This document shows positions 53,826-64,000 of a stretch of DNA of 64,000 nucleotides, in pieces. The first letter of the stretch is position 1. Every line of letters starts with the position of its first letter. This DNA is from Branchiostoma floridae (Eukaryota; Chordata; Leptocardii; Amphioxiformes; Branchiostomatidae). Made by a program: the position numbers and the translations under genes. Location of the stretch: positions 20,330,112 through 20,394,111 of the forward strand of contig NC_049992.1 in NCBI RefSeq assembly GCF_000003815.2. Reading direction: 5' to 3'. The notes beneath the pieces were generated by a model that saw nothing but the letters and a program-made list of their open reading frames with translations, was not told the DNA's origin and did not search any database.

Positions 53826-54000
53826 CATTTTAAATTGGTTTTGCGTCTTTTGAAAAAGACGCAGCTTAACTGCTTCATTTTTAATTGGTTTTGCGTCTTT
53901 TGAAAAAGACGCAGCTAAACTGCTTCATTTCTAATTGGTTCTGCGTCTTCTGAAAAAGGCACAGCTAACTGCGTCATTTTAAATTGGTTTTGCGTCTTCT
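53826..54000 (+). repeat. 50-bp tandem repeat with internal palindrome
   Basis: About 3.5 units, each AATTGGTTTTGCGTCTTTTG followed by AAAAAGACGCAG. AATTGGTT starts at 53833, 53883, 53933 and 53982. GCGTCTTTT/AAAAGACGC forms a hairpin in the first two units and decays in the third. Confidence 0.92.
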
Positions 54001-55170
54001 GTGGTTTATGGACTCTGGCAGCGGTTTATGGACTAAAAAGTGTGACATTTTTGCGTCATTTTTGTTTATGGACCTCCAGGCGGGATAATGGACACCGTCT
54101 GTGTGGAATCAGCCACCAATGCGTGCTGAATGACATCGGAGACTAATGACCGTTTACGGGCTATCTGGAGTTCCCTCCCCCCTGTAGTGCGCACGTGGTT
54201 TCCCCAGACTCGTCCAAACACGCTTCATTCCGCCGGCTTGCAGTTTAAATCCGACCTTCCCAAAGCATTTGCGTGAGGACGGATAATATTTTCAAAGTAC
54301 AGTACAGAGTTTGCAATGTGCCATGATTTGGATGAATGAGTTACGATAGCGAAACTCAGATTTAATATGAGCCAGACTTTTCTGACTGCACGCTTCGCAC
54401 CTACGTGCTTCAGGAAGACGGTCTGATTAAGTTATGGACCTCGTGGTGAGTTGTTTGGACACCGCCCGCCTGAAAACTGCGTCAAATGGCTGATGATTGA
54501 CATCGAGGCGGGACGTCGCAACCAAGGTCCTTGGTCGCAACTAATCATTGTTTACGGACAATCTGGAGAGTCCCCCTTGTCCAAACATGTTATACATGCT
54601 TCAATCCGCCGGGAAAACTCACCCGCTTCTTCCCAATACTGTGCGGTGCGAGGATTTAAATGTGTGTTCAATGTAATATGTCATAATTTCTGTTGTTACC
54701 GAGAGCCTACTGTTGTGCGCACGTGGTTTCCTCAAACTTGTCCAGCACGTTTCAATCCTAACTCACAATTTTCACCCGCCACCTCTTCCCAATACTGTTC
54801 AATACTGTGCACGTGTGCGCTGCTAGGATGAAATGTGGGTCCATTGTAATATGTTATCATTATTCTTGTACGAAAAAGCTATAAAGCTTACGATAACGAG
54901 ACTTGTTTACTGATCTACCATTCGATTCTCCTTACCTTACAACCCCCTGGAGTGCTCGAGTGGTTTCTGCAGTCTTTCTGTGCTGGCTGGGAATTCTTTT
55001 CACGGGGAGCTCAAATTACCCGGCGCCTGCATACTTCGCGCCAACGTGTTCGCGCCTAGCGTGTTACAGGCAGGAAGTCGGCCTGATGAAATTATGGACC
55101 TCGGGCGAGTTTTTTGGACACCGCCCGCTTGAAAACCGCGTCAAAGGGCTATTATTGTATGTGTGATAAA
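54001..55170. repeat. diverged repeated modules
   Basis: 'ttatggacctcg...tttggacaccgcccgc...tgaaaacygcgtcaaa' occurs at about 54432 and 55093. 'gtgcgcacgtggtttcc' is at 54187 and 54715. 'cttcccaatactgt' is at 54628 and 54786. No gene seen. Confidence 0.6.
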
Positions 55171-55540
55171 ATGCCAATCATTGACTGATTGAGAATGACA
55201 AGGTTTACAACGTATCAAAGCTTCCATCAACTTGCAGACGAAATTCAAAGCTCAATACATACACCAGAAAATGTCAAAACTAGGCGGGGAAGTAGCCTGA
55301 GCATCATCATAGTTGCGAGGGGGGAGTATGGGAGCGCAGGCCAGCGGGGCAGAACAAGAACTCTTGTTTTGGAAGGGACATAAAACGGGGGCCCCGTGTT
55401 CGAGGGAGTGCCTCGAGCACGTATTTGAGCCTCATTACTATAAAAAAAATTGGGTACCAGATGTATTATACACATCTCATCATACCATGTTATCACCGCA
55501 TTGTGTATCCCCCTAATAGAATGAATGAATACCTTTATTG

Positions 55541-55632
55541 TACTCTCCAAGCAGAGGTTGGTGGGGAAAATCGTGACCTTTTCCTTTCACAATTTTTTTT
55601 GACCGGCCTTCCCACCTCTGCTTGGAGAGTAC
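55541..55632. mobile_element. 92-bp hAT-like MITE with 8-bp target duplication
   Basis: CTTTATTG at 55533-55540 and 55633-55640 flanks TACTCTCCAAGCAGAGGT and its inverse ACCTCTGCTTGGAGAGTA. Eight-bp duplications are characteristic of hAT transposition. It is non-coding. Confidence 0.92.
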
Positions 55633-55640
55633 TTTATTGT

Positions 55641-57560
55641 ACATTTTTGCCCCACCGAGCTCAGTACAGGTCAGTCACAAAAAAGACAAATCGTGCATAT
55701 AAAAGTGTCGCAAATGGTAAGTCCAACAAAGATGTTCGGCTTCTTCTCGCTTCTTTCGTATAGTGAAAATGTAGGACAATGTCAACTGATTCTTAAATAA
55801 GCAATGGTAGTTCTGTGGTTCATGTTGGCCCAACATTTAGTACCTGATGTATCTAAATATTACATAAAGGAGCGCCTGCCGGCAGACTCTCAGCTGGCAC
55901 GTTAAATGTAGTTTTAGTAACATTGAATGTTTACCAAATTCCAAGTGCACAGTTTCAAATACCAAATGGACAAAATTTCGGGCTTTTGAAAATTATAGAT
56001 GCGCCCCATATTTCAGATGCATAAAGCAAAATAGGTTTCAAACAAGTGTTGAAGAGTTTGTTTTTAAGGGTCTAAGGATTTTCTAATATATATATATATA
56101 TATATAACCTCTGTGTGAAGAGTACGCAAGACTCGTGTTATTGGCACTAATATCTGCTTGGAGATTAGGCCGAGCACATACTGGTCACAAGGACACTGAC
56201 CGGATGTGGGATGCGGTAATTGGTAGCAGGTTTCCTGCAGCCTAACATAGCCGACAACGCGATTATAATTTTGGTTTTACACGTTAACTGAATAAACCTG
56301 AATTTACTACCATGGAAAAACTTTTATTCTAAGCAGTCCTATCCGTCACAATCATGACAATGATATTACCAGACTCATCTGCCTGCACGTCATTGGGTAA
56401 AAGACCGAATATTGAAGTCCGCCGCGACAGCGCCGATCGCAGCGTGATATGGCTGACCAAAATGGCCACGACAGTAGGTTTCAGAATATGTAAGTTTGGC
56501 GCGAACACACCGTCATAAGTTAGCCTGTTGTGCCCCTACCTAGCCTTTAAACAGAAATACCGTTATCGATTTAACATGTCATAGAAAACCGCTACATACA
56601 TTTTACAAAACAAACGTGAGGGGTTCGAAATAAAAAGTACTTACGGCGAAATGACTTGAATCTCCCCGAGACTATAACCTCCATGACTAGAGACAAAGTT
56701 TCCACGCACGAGTTCCCCGGGAGAAGTGGTTGAAGGGAAGTTGACTTGACCCACTTACTCGCCGAATTGGTTTCCTTTGTGTGTCCTACTGCGGTTCTGC
56801 GGCGCGCTGTAGATTCTCAGGTTGTAGACTGGACAGTAGAGTACCCTCCCCCTCTCCTGTTGTATACAAATACTCCTAGCTGGGACGTACTTTGGAATCA
56901 CTTCAAAGTTGAACAGGGCTGATCTCCCCCCGTCCTGTTTCCTCGAGTAAAAAAATCCGAACGTCCACTGTCCATTGGAATACTTCTCCGGTTGCCGAGT
57001 ATGAACTTTCTCGGCCGGCCATGCCGTCCCAGACTTGTTGCCTGATAGCCCAGATTCGCGCCAAATTTAACCAGGAACATATGCGAGCATGTTCCATTGG
57101 AAGAAACAACGACAACAAAGTGGGCGTTGGCATACGTTGTGAATACATGATTTGCAATTATATATTTCGCAAAACGCTTGTTGGAAGTTGATAACAATGC
57201 ATGGCAAATTAGTCCAAACTAGCGTTAGGAACAGGGTTACAAGTTCATGCTTCGCACTTGAACAGAGCGTAATGGTACAACCCAAGCGTTTTGAAATATC
57301 GTCTTTATTCTATTTCATTTCATATCAAAGTTATGACATTCAACTTCTAGATTTAGATACTAGCCCGGACCACACGCACAACAAATCAAGCCGCTTCGAT
57401 CATAGAGTCGGTCCATAATTTTTCTAACCGATTAAAAAAAAAAGACAAAGAGGTTAGGGGTCAATAGTCTACAGCCCCCTCTTCTTCGTCCCAAACATGT
57501 TATTATTCTTCAGTCCAGTCACGGTCTTGTATTTTATTTGGATATGTATGTGTTTGTGGG
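55641..57560. other. intergenic or far 5' intron; little recognised
   Basis: A TA run lies at 56088-56106, and 'ataacctccatga' at about 56686 resembles an octamer-element end. No exon of gene 2 and no retroelement motif identified. Confidence 0.4.
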
Positions 57561-57592
57561 AACACGACGGACAAGTCACTGTCCGTCGTGTT
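57561..57592. repeat. perfect 13-bp stem hairpin
   Basis: AACACGACGGACA (57561-57573), loop AGTCAC, TGTCCGTCGTGTT (57580-57592). No flanking duplication seen. Role unknown. Confidence 0.85.
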
Positions 57593-58584
57593 TAGCTTGA
57601 CACATTATTTTTCGGTCTTTCTTCTCGCACGTGTTTTACAATAAAAGCAGTGAAAAAAGCTCTTGTTTCTCATATCTAGTCTTCCTCCATATTTATTTAG
57701 TTATACCCCAATAACAAATGGGAATAACAATGCCCCAGCTTTTGTTTCTTTTGTACATGTGTGTCTGAAAAAATGTGTGTAAGCAGGGGAAGGGAACGCA
57801 CCTACACAACTTGGCGAAAGACAGCGGATGAAGTCTGAAAACATTTGGAGAAAATGCGCATGCAAACGGTGGGCCCTAAATCCCTATTTCACCAGTGTTC
57901 CCGCGGGCGTGATAAGACCATAAGAAGTTGCGCAGGATGCAACGCGAGATCCTATCGTGGGTACCACTAACTTGGAAATTCGATCCATCCGCCGTGATGT
58001 CACTGCACTCGGGGAGAGAAAACATATGTAACCTCCTTCGCACACTTGGGGAGCGTTGGCGTTTCGTTTTGGGGAGCGCCAATTCACATTTTTCATCACA
58101 GGCTATTATTATAAAGTTTCTCTAGGAAGGTTCTCTATAATTAGTATAAAGGCTTTCTATACGTGGCACCTCATAGAGGATGAACTGAACTGATATATAG
58201 TATAGTGATACTGTACTAACCTTTCTTCGGCATAGAAGTCTGCGAAGGAGGCTACTCCTCAGTATTTTTTTACAGATCCTTTCTTCTGGTGAATTATAAA
58301 GTGGGAGCGACCTGTGTAGTTGGATTAACTTGCTTAAACTCATTTTGGAACCATCATCATGTCTTCTCAGTCGGCATTTGTTTGTGTTTGGGAGGGGGTG
58401 CAATTCCACCTGGGGCTCGGAAAAATTACAAATGGACATATTCGGTTACAATTTTGAAAACTGTCGCAGTTTATAGTGTTCCTATCTGACACATTTCCGT
58501 TTATCAATAAAGATTATGCAGAAAGGTCAACACGGGTCATTAGTCAGCCAAGGATTCTCATATGGAAGTTATTTTGTATCCGCT

Positions 58585-58955
58585 TGTCTCAGCAAATAGA
58601 TTGAACCACGACCTTAGATTGGTGGGTGAATGGTCGGACCAGTTGCTGGTAACTTTTAATCCCCTCAAAACCGAACTCATAACATTCTCCATGACAAGGA
58701 TCAAAGTCCCTAACCCACCATTTTATTACTAGTGTCTAAGGGAATTGTGCTGAAGGAAGTTGATTTACGCAAGCATTTGGGCTTACACCTGAAAAGTGAC
58801 TTGTCCTGGCCATATCACGTGTCTACCTTTATTACCAAGGCAATGAAGCGTGTCAATCTTCTGAAGAGAATATCATATCTTATGCCCCGGGGAACATAAG
58901 AAACTCTGTATATCACTATGCTTCGTCCATTACTTGAGTAGTAGAATGGTTTATT
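58585..58955 (+). pseudogene. non-LTR RT fragment, thumb region
   Basis: Frames with stops and shifts read DLRLVGEWSDQLLVTFNPLK, TELITF, then LRKHLGLHLKSDLSWPYHVS, TKAMKRVNLLKRISYLMPR and TLYITMLRPLLE. This is the order of the post-catalytic RT region in CR1/Rex-like elements (W...FNP.KTE, .KHLG...DL.W..H). It is a dead fragment. Confidence 0.75.
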
Positions 58956-59288
58956 AAGAAGCAGTACGCAGTACGCATAACAGTCCTCCTGGCAGCCTAG
59001 GAGGTTGAATTGCGAGGACATTACAATCATGTTCCATTCTAAAGCACATCAAATAGCCAACTTTATGAGCGACGTTAAAACAATGGATCAATCATGAGAT
59101 CATAACAATAGTTTCAAGTTAAGATACAATTTCGAAGTAATACGAATTTGCTATGTTCAAAGAATTCCGCTATTTGCAGGCTTAGACTTTAGACTTTTAA
59201 AACTTCAACAAAACAAAATTGTAAAAAACGAGTTCGTAAGTCACCATAAGGAGGCAATAATAGTAATAGTGTGACTGAGGAGTAAAGT
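58956..59288. other. nothing recognised
   Basis: AT-rich stretch between two opposite-strand retroelement remnants. Confidence 0.4.
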
Positions 59289-59571
59289 TCAGCTAGAGTT
59301 CGTTAAGCGTTTCCGCAATGGCCGGGATGGCGCTTGTGTAACGCTTTGACCCAGAAGGCTGCTGGTACTGCCCAGAGTTGCGTAAGTTTCTGCCGTGCTG
59401 TTGGGCACGGGTGGGGGGCAGCCAAGAACAGAACCGTGGGGATTTCTCAACTTTGGTAACAAAGTCAACATACAGAGTCCGACGGCGGTCTGATAGGCGT
59501 TGGAGATTGAGCTGTTCTAGCGTTTCTGAGTAGGAGTTGTACCGGTGTCCAATGATCATTTCAGCAGGCAC
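59289..59571 (-). pseudogene. non-LTR retrotransposon protein C-terminus
   Basis: An open minus-strand frame: YSETLEQLNLQRLSDRRRTL, then WLPPTRAQQHGRNLRN, KRYTSAIPAIAETLNEL and stop. LxxLNLxxLSxRR, the LPP segment and the Y...S.IP...LN end are typical of the last 90 residues of CR1/RTE-like polyproteins. The rest of that element is not next to it. Confidence 0.72.
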
Positions 59572-60039
59572 GTTTATGCACTCGCTCTAGGGCTGCAGAC
59601 TGTTTACTTGAATATGCTGCCATTGTTCGGTGTGGGCTTCTTGGCACAGACTCTGATCTTCTTGAGTCTGTCCAGATGGCCGCGGCACGAGTTTGTACCA
59701 AGAATTGTGAATTACATGCATTTATAAGTTTTCGTATTCTTCACACGTGCGTGACTGAAATTACCACGCAAATTATGGGCGGAAATATACCTCTGTACCA
59801 ACTGAACCATCTATCGGGTAACCTGCTTGCTGGTATTTCTACTTTAAAGCTCCAGCACATACATTTTCATGCTAGTTTACAGAAAACTTTAAGGATAGAT
59901 TCTTAATGCAGAATAATGTGACAGAAAGTAGACTTTTCAGAGAAGTGTTGTTAGTGCATGTGCCTCCGAGGAACGGAAGAAACCAAGTTGCTAATGTAAG
60001 GTGCGAATTACTTTTTTTATTTTAGGGCAAAGCTATCCA
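59572..60039. other. nothing recognised
   Basis: No motif or element end identified. Confidence 0.4.
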
Positions 60040-60276
60040 CAGAAACAAACACAGCTTATTTTAACAGTTCACGACATAGCTGGGGTATTGAAAAGACAGG
60101 TGGATCTAGCAATACGTGATTTCAATAAAGCCTTCTTCGACAAAGTCGTCCCACATAGCAGACTTCCATCAAAACTGGAGTACTTTGGAATTCAAGGTAT
60201 TATACTAAACTGGTTAAAGGCTTTTCTGCCAAATAGAGAGCAAACGGTTTTGATAGAAGGCAAGGCCTCAGCTCCA
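60040..60276 (+). pseudogene. RT palm fragment, motif A region
   Basis: QTQLILTVHDIAGVLKRQVD, LAIRDFNKAFFDKVVPHSRL, then LEYFGIQGIILNWLKAFLPNR and QTVLIEGKASAPV. This is the A-box and following region of a CR1-like RT (DFSKAFDxVPHxRLLxKLxxYGI). The expected next motif GVPQG is replaced by the minisatellite at 60277. One extra residue (AFFDK) marks a small change. Confidence 0.8.
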
Positions 60277-60718
60277 GTTACGCCGAAGGGCGGTTATACC
60301 GGCTATATAGATACAGATACAGAAGCTGGTGTGTTACGCCAAGGGGCGGTTATACCGGCTATATAGATACAGATACAAAAGCTGGTGTGTTACGCCGAGG
60401 GGCGGTTATACCGGCTATATAGATACAGATACAGAAGCTGGTGTGTTACGCCGAAGGGCGGTTATACCGGCTATATAGATACAGATACAGAAGCTGGTGT
60501 GTTACGCCGAAGGGCGGTTATACCGGCTATATAGATACAGATACAGAAGCTGGTGTGTTACGCCGAGGGGCGGTTATACCGGCTATATAGATACAGATAC
60601 AGAAGCTGGTGTGTTGCGCCGAAGGGTGGTTATACCGGCTATATAGATACAGATACAGAAGCTGGTGTGTTACGCCGAGGGGTGGTTATATCGGCTATCT
60701 AGATACAGATACAGATAC
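60277..60718 (+). repeat. 56-bp minisatellite, about 7.9 copies
   Basis: Units start with GTTACGCCGAAGGGCGGTTA at 60277, 60333, 60389, 60445, 60501, 60557, 60613 and 60669, each with 'ggctatatagatacagatac'. Variants are single-base (AAGGG/GAGGG, CAAGG). The array begins exactly where the RT homology stops. Confidence 0.97.
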
Positions 60719-61599
60719 ATCACCTCATGCTCTCAACTCTGCTTTCTTATCGGGATGTTGAAATGTTGTAAACATATATCAAGTAAAATCTTACCTTTTT
60801 AAAAAAACAATCATAAATTATCGTTTGAAACTCTAATACAGTCCTTCGTCGGACATGTTGTTATTGCGCTATTGTTACCGGTATACCAACAATATGTAGA
60901 TAGATCATTTGCTGTTAGTGTTATATCACCTAATTTATTTTTGTTGATGTGCTTGTCTTGTTGACACATTGTCCGTACGTTATGAACCTGTCCGTTCGTT
61001 ATGAACCTGTAATACTATCCTACGCGCGCACATGCAAAAAAAAAAAACACCCAGTAAATCTATCAACCAGACGTGCGAGACGAGTTACTGGTAACGCTAC
61101 ACATACCATGTAGTCTGTGTGGTAGGTGCTGCTGGAGAGAAAATGTTGAGAACCTCTTTAGGATCAAATTCATACCTTCAAATATCTGTCAACCTATCAA
61201 CGTTACAACAACACTTATTTTTACTTGTGATCTGTGTTTATTTCAACGGTTCAACGATGTGTAGGACGCTGCCGGTCTATGAAAACACCACTCAAATCAT
61301 AGCCCAAGCTATAACACGGCTCCAATTATACCACCTGTTGGATCGGACAATTTCGACTACCGCTAATGACGCCTCAAGTACACGTTAGTAATCTGAAATT
61401 GCATCTAATTGGAGATTCGATTTTAGATATGCCAAATATTTTAATTTCTCATGAAACGCCGAGGTAAATGCTTGAAAAAATGTGCCTGGACGATGTACGA
61501 CTTTATCCCACACGACTTCAAGTAAATGTAGATTATATAACTTTGAACATTTGTAGAAGAAACTTGCTCCGGTCATTGGCATTATCAAGCACTTAAAAC
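60719..61599. other. nothing recognised
   Basis: Contains an A11 run near 61037 and a short direct repeat 'ttatgaacctgtccgt' at about 60980-61000. No gene. Confidence 0.4.
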
Positions 61600-61880
61600 C
61601 GTACCTCAACAGACAGGCACCTGGGATGCATTGATAAACTGCAAAAGCTACAAAACATGGTGGACCGGGTAATGCTAGGCTGTGACAGGTAAACCTCTAC
61701 CTCAGTCCTTCTAGACACCCTAGAATGGCCCCCAGTAGCTGAATTGCACAGAAAAGGCAAAACTACTCTCGTCTTCAAGGCCCTGAACGGTTTGACCCCT
61801 CCCTACATCACTGCAATGTTCACTCAGCTATCACATGTCCACACACACAATACCCGCCTCAGCCCAAGCGAACCTTGATC
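61600..61880 (+). pseudogene. non-LTR RT C-terminal fragment
   Basis: LDKLQKLQNMVDRVMLG, a stop, then LLDTLEWPPVAELHRKGKTT and LVFKALNGLTPPYITAMF, THNTRLSP. This matches the 'LqxxQ.r..R.i.......L.WlPv..R..yK.l...K.l.GlaPpYl' end of CR1/Jockey proteins. Confidence 0.75.
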
Positions 61881-63014
61881 TCAGGTTGGAACTATAGGTG
61901 AAGATGAGGAGCACTAGTTCCTGGAAAGTTGGAACTAGTTCCTACCTAAAGCCAAGCCTTTTGGCCCTGCCTGAGAGCTTTTTGTGTTTGTTTTAGAGGA
62001 ACTACACTTGATGTAGGGCCTCATCGCACAGCAGCCAGTATCAAGCCAATGTAGTTCCACGTAATCAATCACTCCAGGAGCAGAGCCTGGCTGGAGAGAA
62101 GCCTTCTAGCCTTATCTGTGGGGCTAATTATGTGTGACATATCAATTAGCCATGCACTAAGTGGGTGCCTGTCTGTACTTTCACAGCCCCCCTTTGACTT
62201 AAATAACAGGATACCAAAGTAAAGGTTAATTCGAAATGTGTTTTGAGAATGAAAAAAAATTCTATACAGCTGTTATGCAAGTTCTAAATATGTTACCTGT
62301 TTTCCTTACCAGGGATGAGGGGGATAAGCATCTGTCACTAGTTTACAATAACTGAGTTGTTCAGCACAGAAGGTTACCATCTTGGACCAACATACTGCCA
62401 GGTCCCCTGTGGGACCACATGCATGGGTAACAGGCCTTTGCTTACCCAATACTTCAAAATGTGGCTGAGTATATGGGAGTACTACCAGTAGTTAATTCCC
62501 TATCAAGGTACAGAAATAACAACCACATTAGTGTATTCTAGATCTATTAGCATCATATATTCTTACCTCTAATTGGTTCATATGAGATTGAACCTGCAAT
62601 TTGAAGCTGTTTTATCAAGTGACCACCCAAATACCCAGTCAGCCCAAGTCTTAGACCATGATTAGAAAGTGTATCATTTAAGATATTTACAAACATGTAA
62701 ACATAAAGTGCACCATGGGGAGTTTCCATTCACCGAATTTGAGACTCTTTTTCACAAGCTCGGAAGAGAACTGCTGTCTAAATGTAAACGAGGACAAGAA
62801 CACGAGAATAGGGTAGTGGCTACTGTCAAGCAAAGTGGCTGGCATTTGTTGTCTTCTCGGATGAAATAACAAAGCATTGAACGAGACTGGTTGACGCACG
62901 TGTATCAACAATAATAAGATAACAACCATAAGAATCTGAGATTCTGGGCATAGTAGAATATTACTGCTGTGAGTAAGGTTGAGATCAAAGGAATTCTTTT
63001 TCCATCATTTGATG
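61881..63014. other. nothing certain
   Basis: 'ggaactagttcct' around 61940 is a short palindrome. No gene motif on either strand. Confidence 0.4.
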
Positions 63015-63560
63015 ACTGAACTTAGAAGCACTTATCTTCCAGTACACAGATGACACAGAGCTGGTCCTGGGGGATAAGGCTTCAAAAAATTTAGACGTAG
63101 TTGAATATATAGTTTTCTATCTTTTCCGATTTGAATAAAGAGAAGACAGAAGCCATGTGGCTAGGCCCTTGGGTGGGTAGTTCTGAAACGATAGGCGGAC
63201 TGAAATGGACCTTTAGGGTACAATGTGTAGGTGTATATTTTCATCCACAAGCTCTGCTTCCAAAATAGTTGACAACTGGAATGACAAATTTTGTAAAATG
63301 AAAAAGATATTGTCAACTTGGTCATCTAGATACCTAAGTATCCTGGGCAAAATAATGGTTCTCAAAAGTATAGTCCTTTATATCTCAGCTTTCTTACATG
63401 TTGGGAGCATTAGTAACCCCAGACACATTTCTCAATAAGGTCAATTCTTTGTTTTCTAAATCTTTATGGGGAAAAAAGACAGCGTTAAACAGAATGTCAT
63501 TATTCAGGATTATGCGGCTGGTGGTCTAAACATATAAGAATTGTCCATCCTTCGTATCCA
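63015..63560 (+). pseudogene. L1-clade RT fragment with YTDD box
   Basis: QYTDDTELVLGDKASKN, then after frame breaks EKTEAMWLGPWVGSSETIGG, LKWTF, WNDKFCKMKKILSTWSSRYL, SILGKIMVLKSIVLY, LNKVNSLFSKSLWGKK and NVIIQDYAAGGL. This is the palm-to-thumb order of L1/Tx1-like elements (F/YxDD, KTE, W..R.LSI.GKi...K). Several stops make it dead. It is a different clade from the other fragments nearby. Confidence 0.82.
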
Positions 63561-64000
63561 GACAGTTCTAATCAAAATGTAAATCTCCAAACTTCACACT
63601 CTAGCTACAAGTACAACTCTATGGCACTAATCAAGACAGCAAGCTCACCTCAGCCCTAACAAAGTGATACTTAATAATGCATAAAAAGTAAAAAAAACAC
63701 CAGTGAAGCTCATTTCGCCCTACTTTAGTACCTACATTGCATTTCTCAATTTAGAGAAAACTCAGACAACTTATTGCTTTATAGTAAAATAGAATCTGAG
63801 TTTTTTTGGGTTGTTGTTTTAATAGATATGATAGAGATACCACTTTCCCTGGCCTTCTCTCCCCTGTAATTTGAGCATTCTCAGGAATGCATCTCTTAAG
63901 TTGAAATTTCACGGGTGGCTGCAGCCAAGGTTTCTTGGGGTTTTCAGCTGACCCCAGTGACCCAGCCCTTCTGTTTCTCTAGGAGGACCTCTGGTGGGGT
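63561..64000. other. window end, nothing certain
   Basis: Possibly the 3' remnant of the L1-like fragment. No further motif. Confidence 0.35.

Noticed and set aside
53007-53828. Several overlapping frames over 80 aa on both strands
   Set aside because: They arise from CpG-rich, stop-poor DNA; no motif, splice pattern or codon preference favours any of them.
56898-57197. Minus-strand frame of 99 aa as a possible 5' exon of the monooxygenase
   Set aside because: No DOMON or His-His motif and no convincing splice sites; it cannot be linked to the exon at 52693-52795.

Overview
The window is animal nuclear DNA and most likely comes from a lancelet (Branchiostoma). Three things suggest this. Coding exons are short, spliced and sparse, with standard GT/AG sites. 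Interspersed DNA transposons, MITEs and 5'-truncated non-LTR retrotransposons dominate. One spliced gene has a long cytoplasmic tail with NPMY and PYAVAY motifs, which I associate from memory with lancelet type II receptors. No alignment could be run, so the species call is an inference. No rRNA, tRNA or CRISPR was recognised.

Two spliced host genes can be assembled, both on the minus strand. Gene 1 (24468 down to 15972, four exons, phases 1-0-1, 438 codons) encodes a predicted type II membrane protein: an N-terminal cytoplasmic tail with two NPXY motifs, one membrane helix, an 11-12-residue repeat stalk, and a C-terminal eight-cysteine domain. A second, broken copy of its tail exon (10569-10825) and of its membrane exon (5360-5472, same 113 bp length and same phase) lies downstream. 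Related non-coding modules recur at about 4.9-5.3, 12.6-15.2 and 26.2-28.1 kb, so the locus has grown by local duplication. Gene 2 (52795 down to 42839) is the 3' half of a copper type II monooxygenase of the DBH/MOXD1 family. Six exons join in phase and a seventh is tentative. The CuH-site histidine exon is present, but no exon with the CuM His-x-His pair could be found, and the CuM methionine position reads leucine. Its 5' exons are not seen up to the window end.

The rest is mobile DNA. Layout: 0-5 kb, 1.73-kb duplicated block (copy 1), tandem repeats and the orphan membrane exon; 5.5-10.4 kb, an inverted pair of an octamer-rich element around a Harbinger-like element; 10.5-15.9 kb, tail pseudo-exon, two foldbacks, a TTAA element and duplicated modules; 16-24.5 kb, gene 1 with transposon-filled introns; 24.5-32.6 kb, intergenic repeats, a complete TTAA element and block copy 2; 32.7-35.8 kb, a CR1/Jockey-type retrotransposon split by a piggyBac-like insertion; 36.3-38.3 kb, a GC-rich inverted repeat and a retroelement 3' end with an intact 450-aa reading frame; 39-42.8 kb, a minisatellite and an element; 42.8-52.8 kb, gene 2; 53-57.6 kb, short repeats and hairpins; 58.5-64 kb, a set of non-LTR reverse transcriptase fragments and a 56-bp minisatellite.

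A recurring theme is that several element families carry strong matches to animal transcription-factor sites: palindromic RFX X-boxes, CRE/ATF palindromes and YY1-like sites in the TTAA elements, and more than thirty POU octamers in the other family. Together they would distribute regulatory-site clusters through the introns and flanks of both genes.
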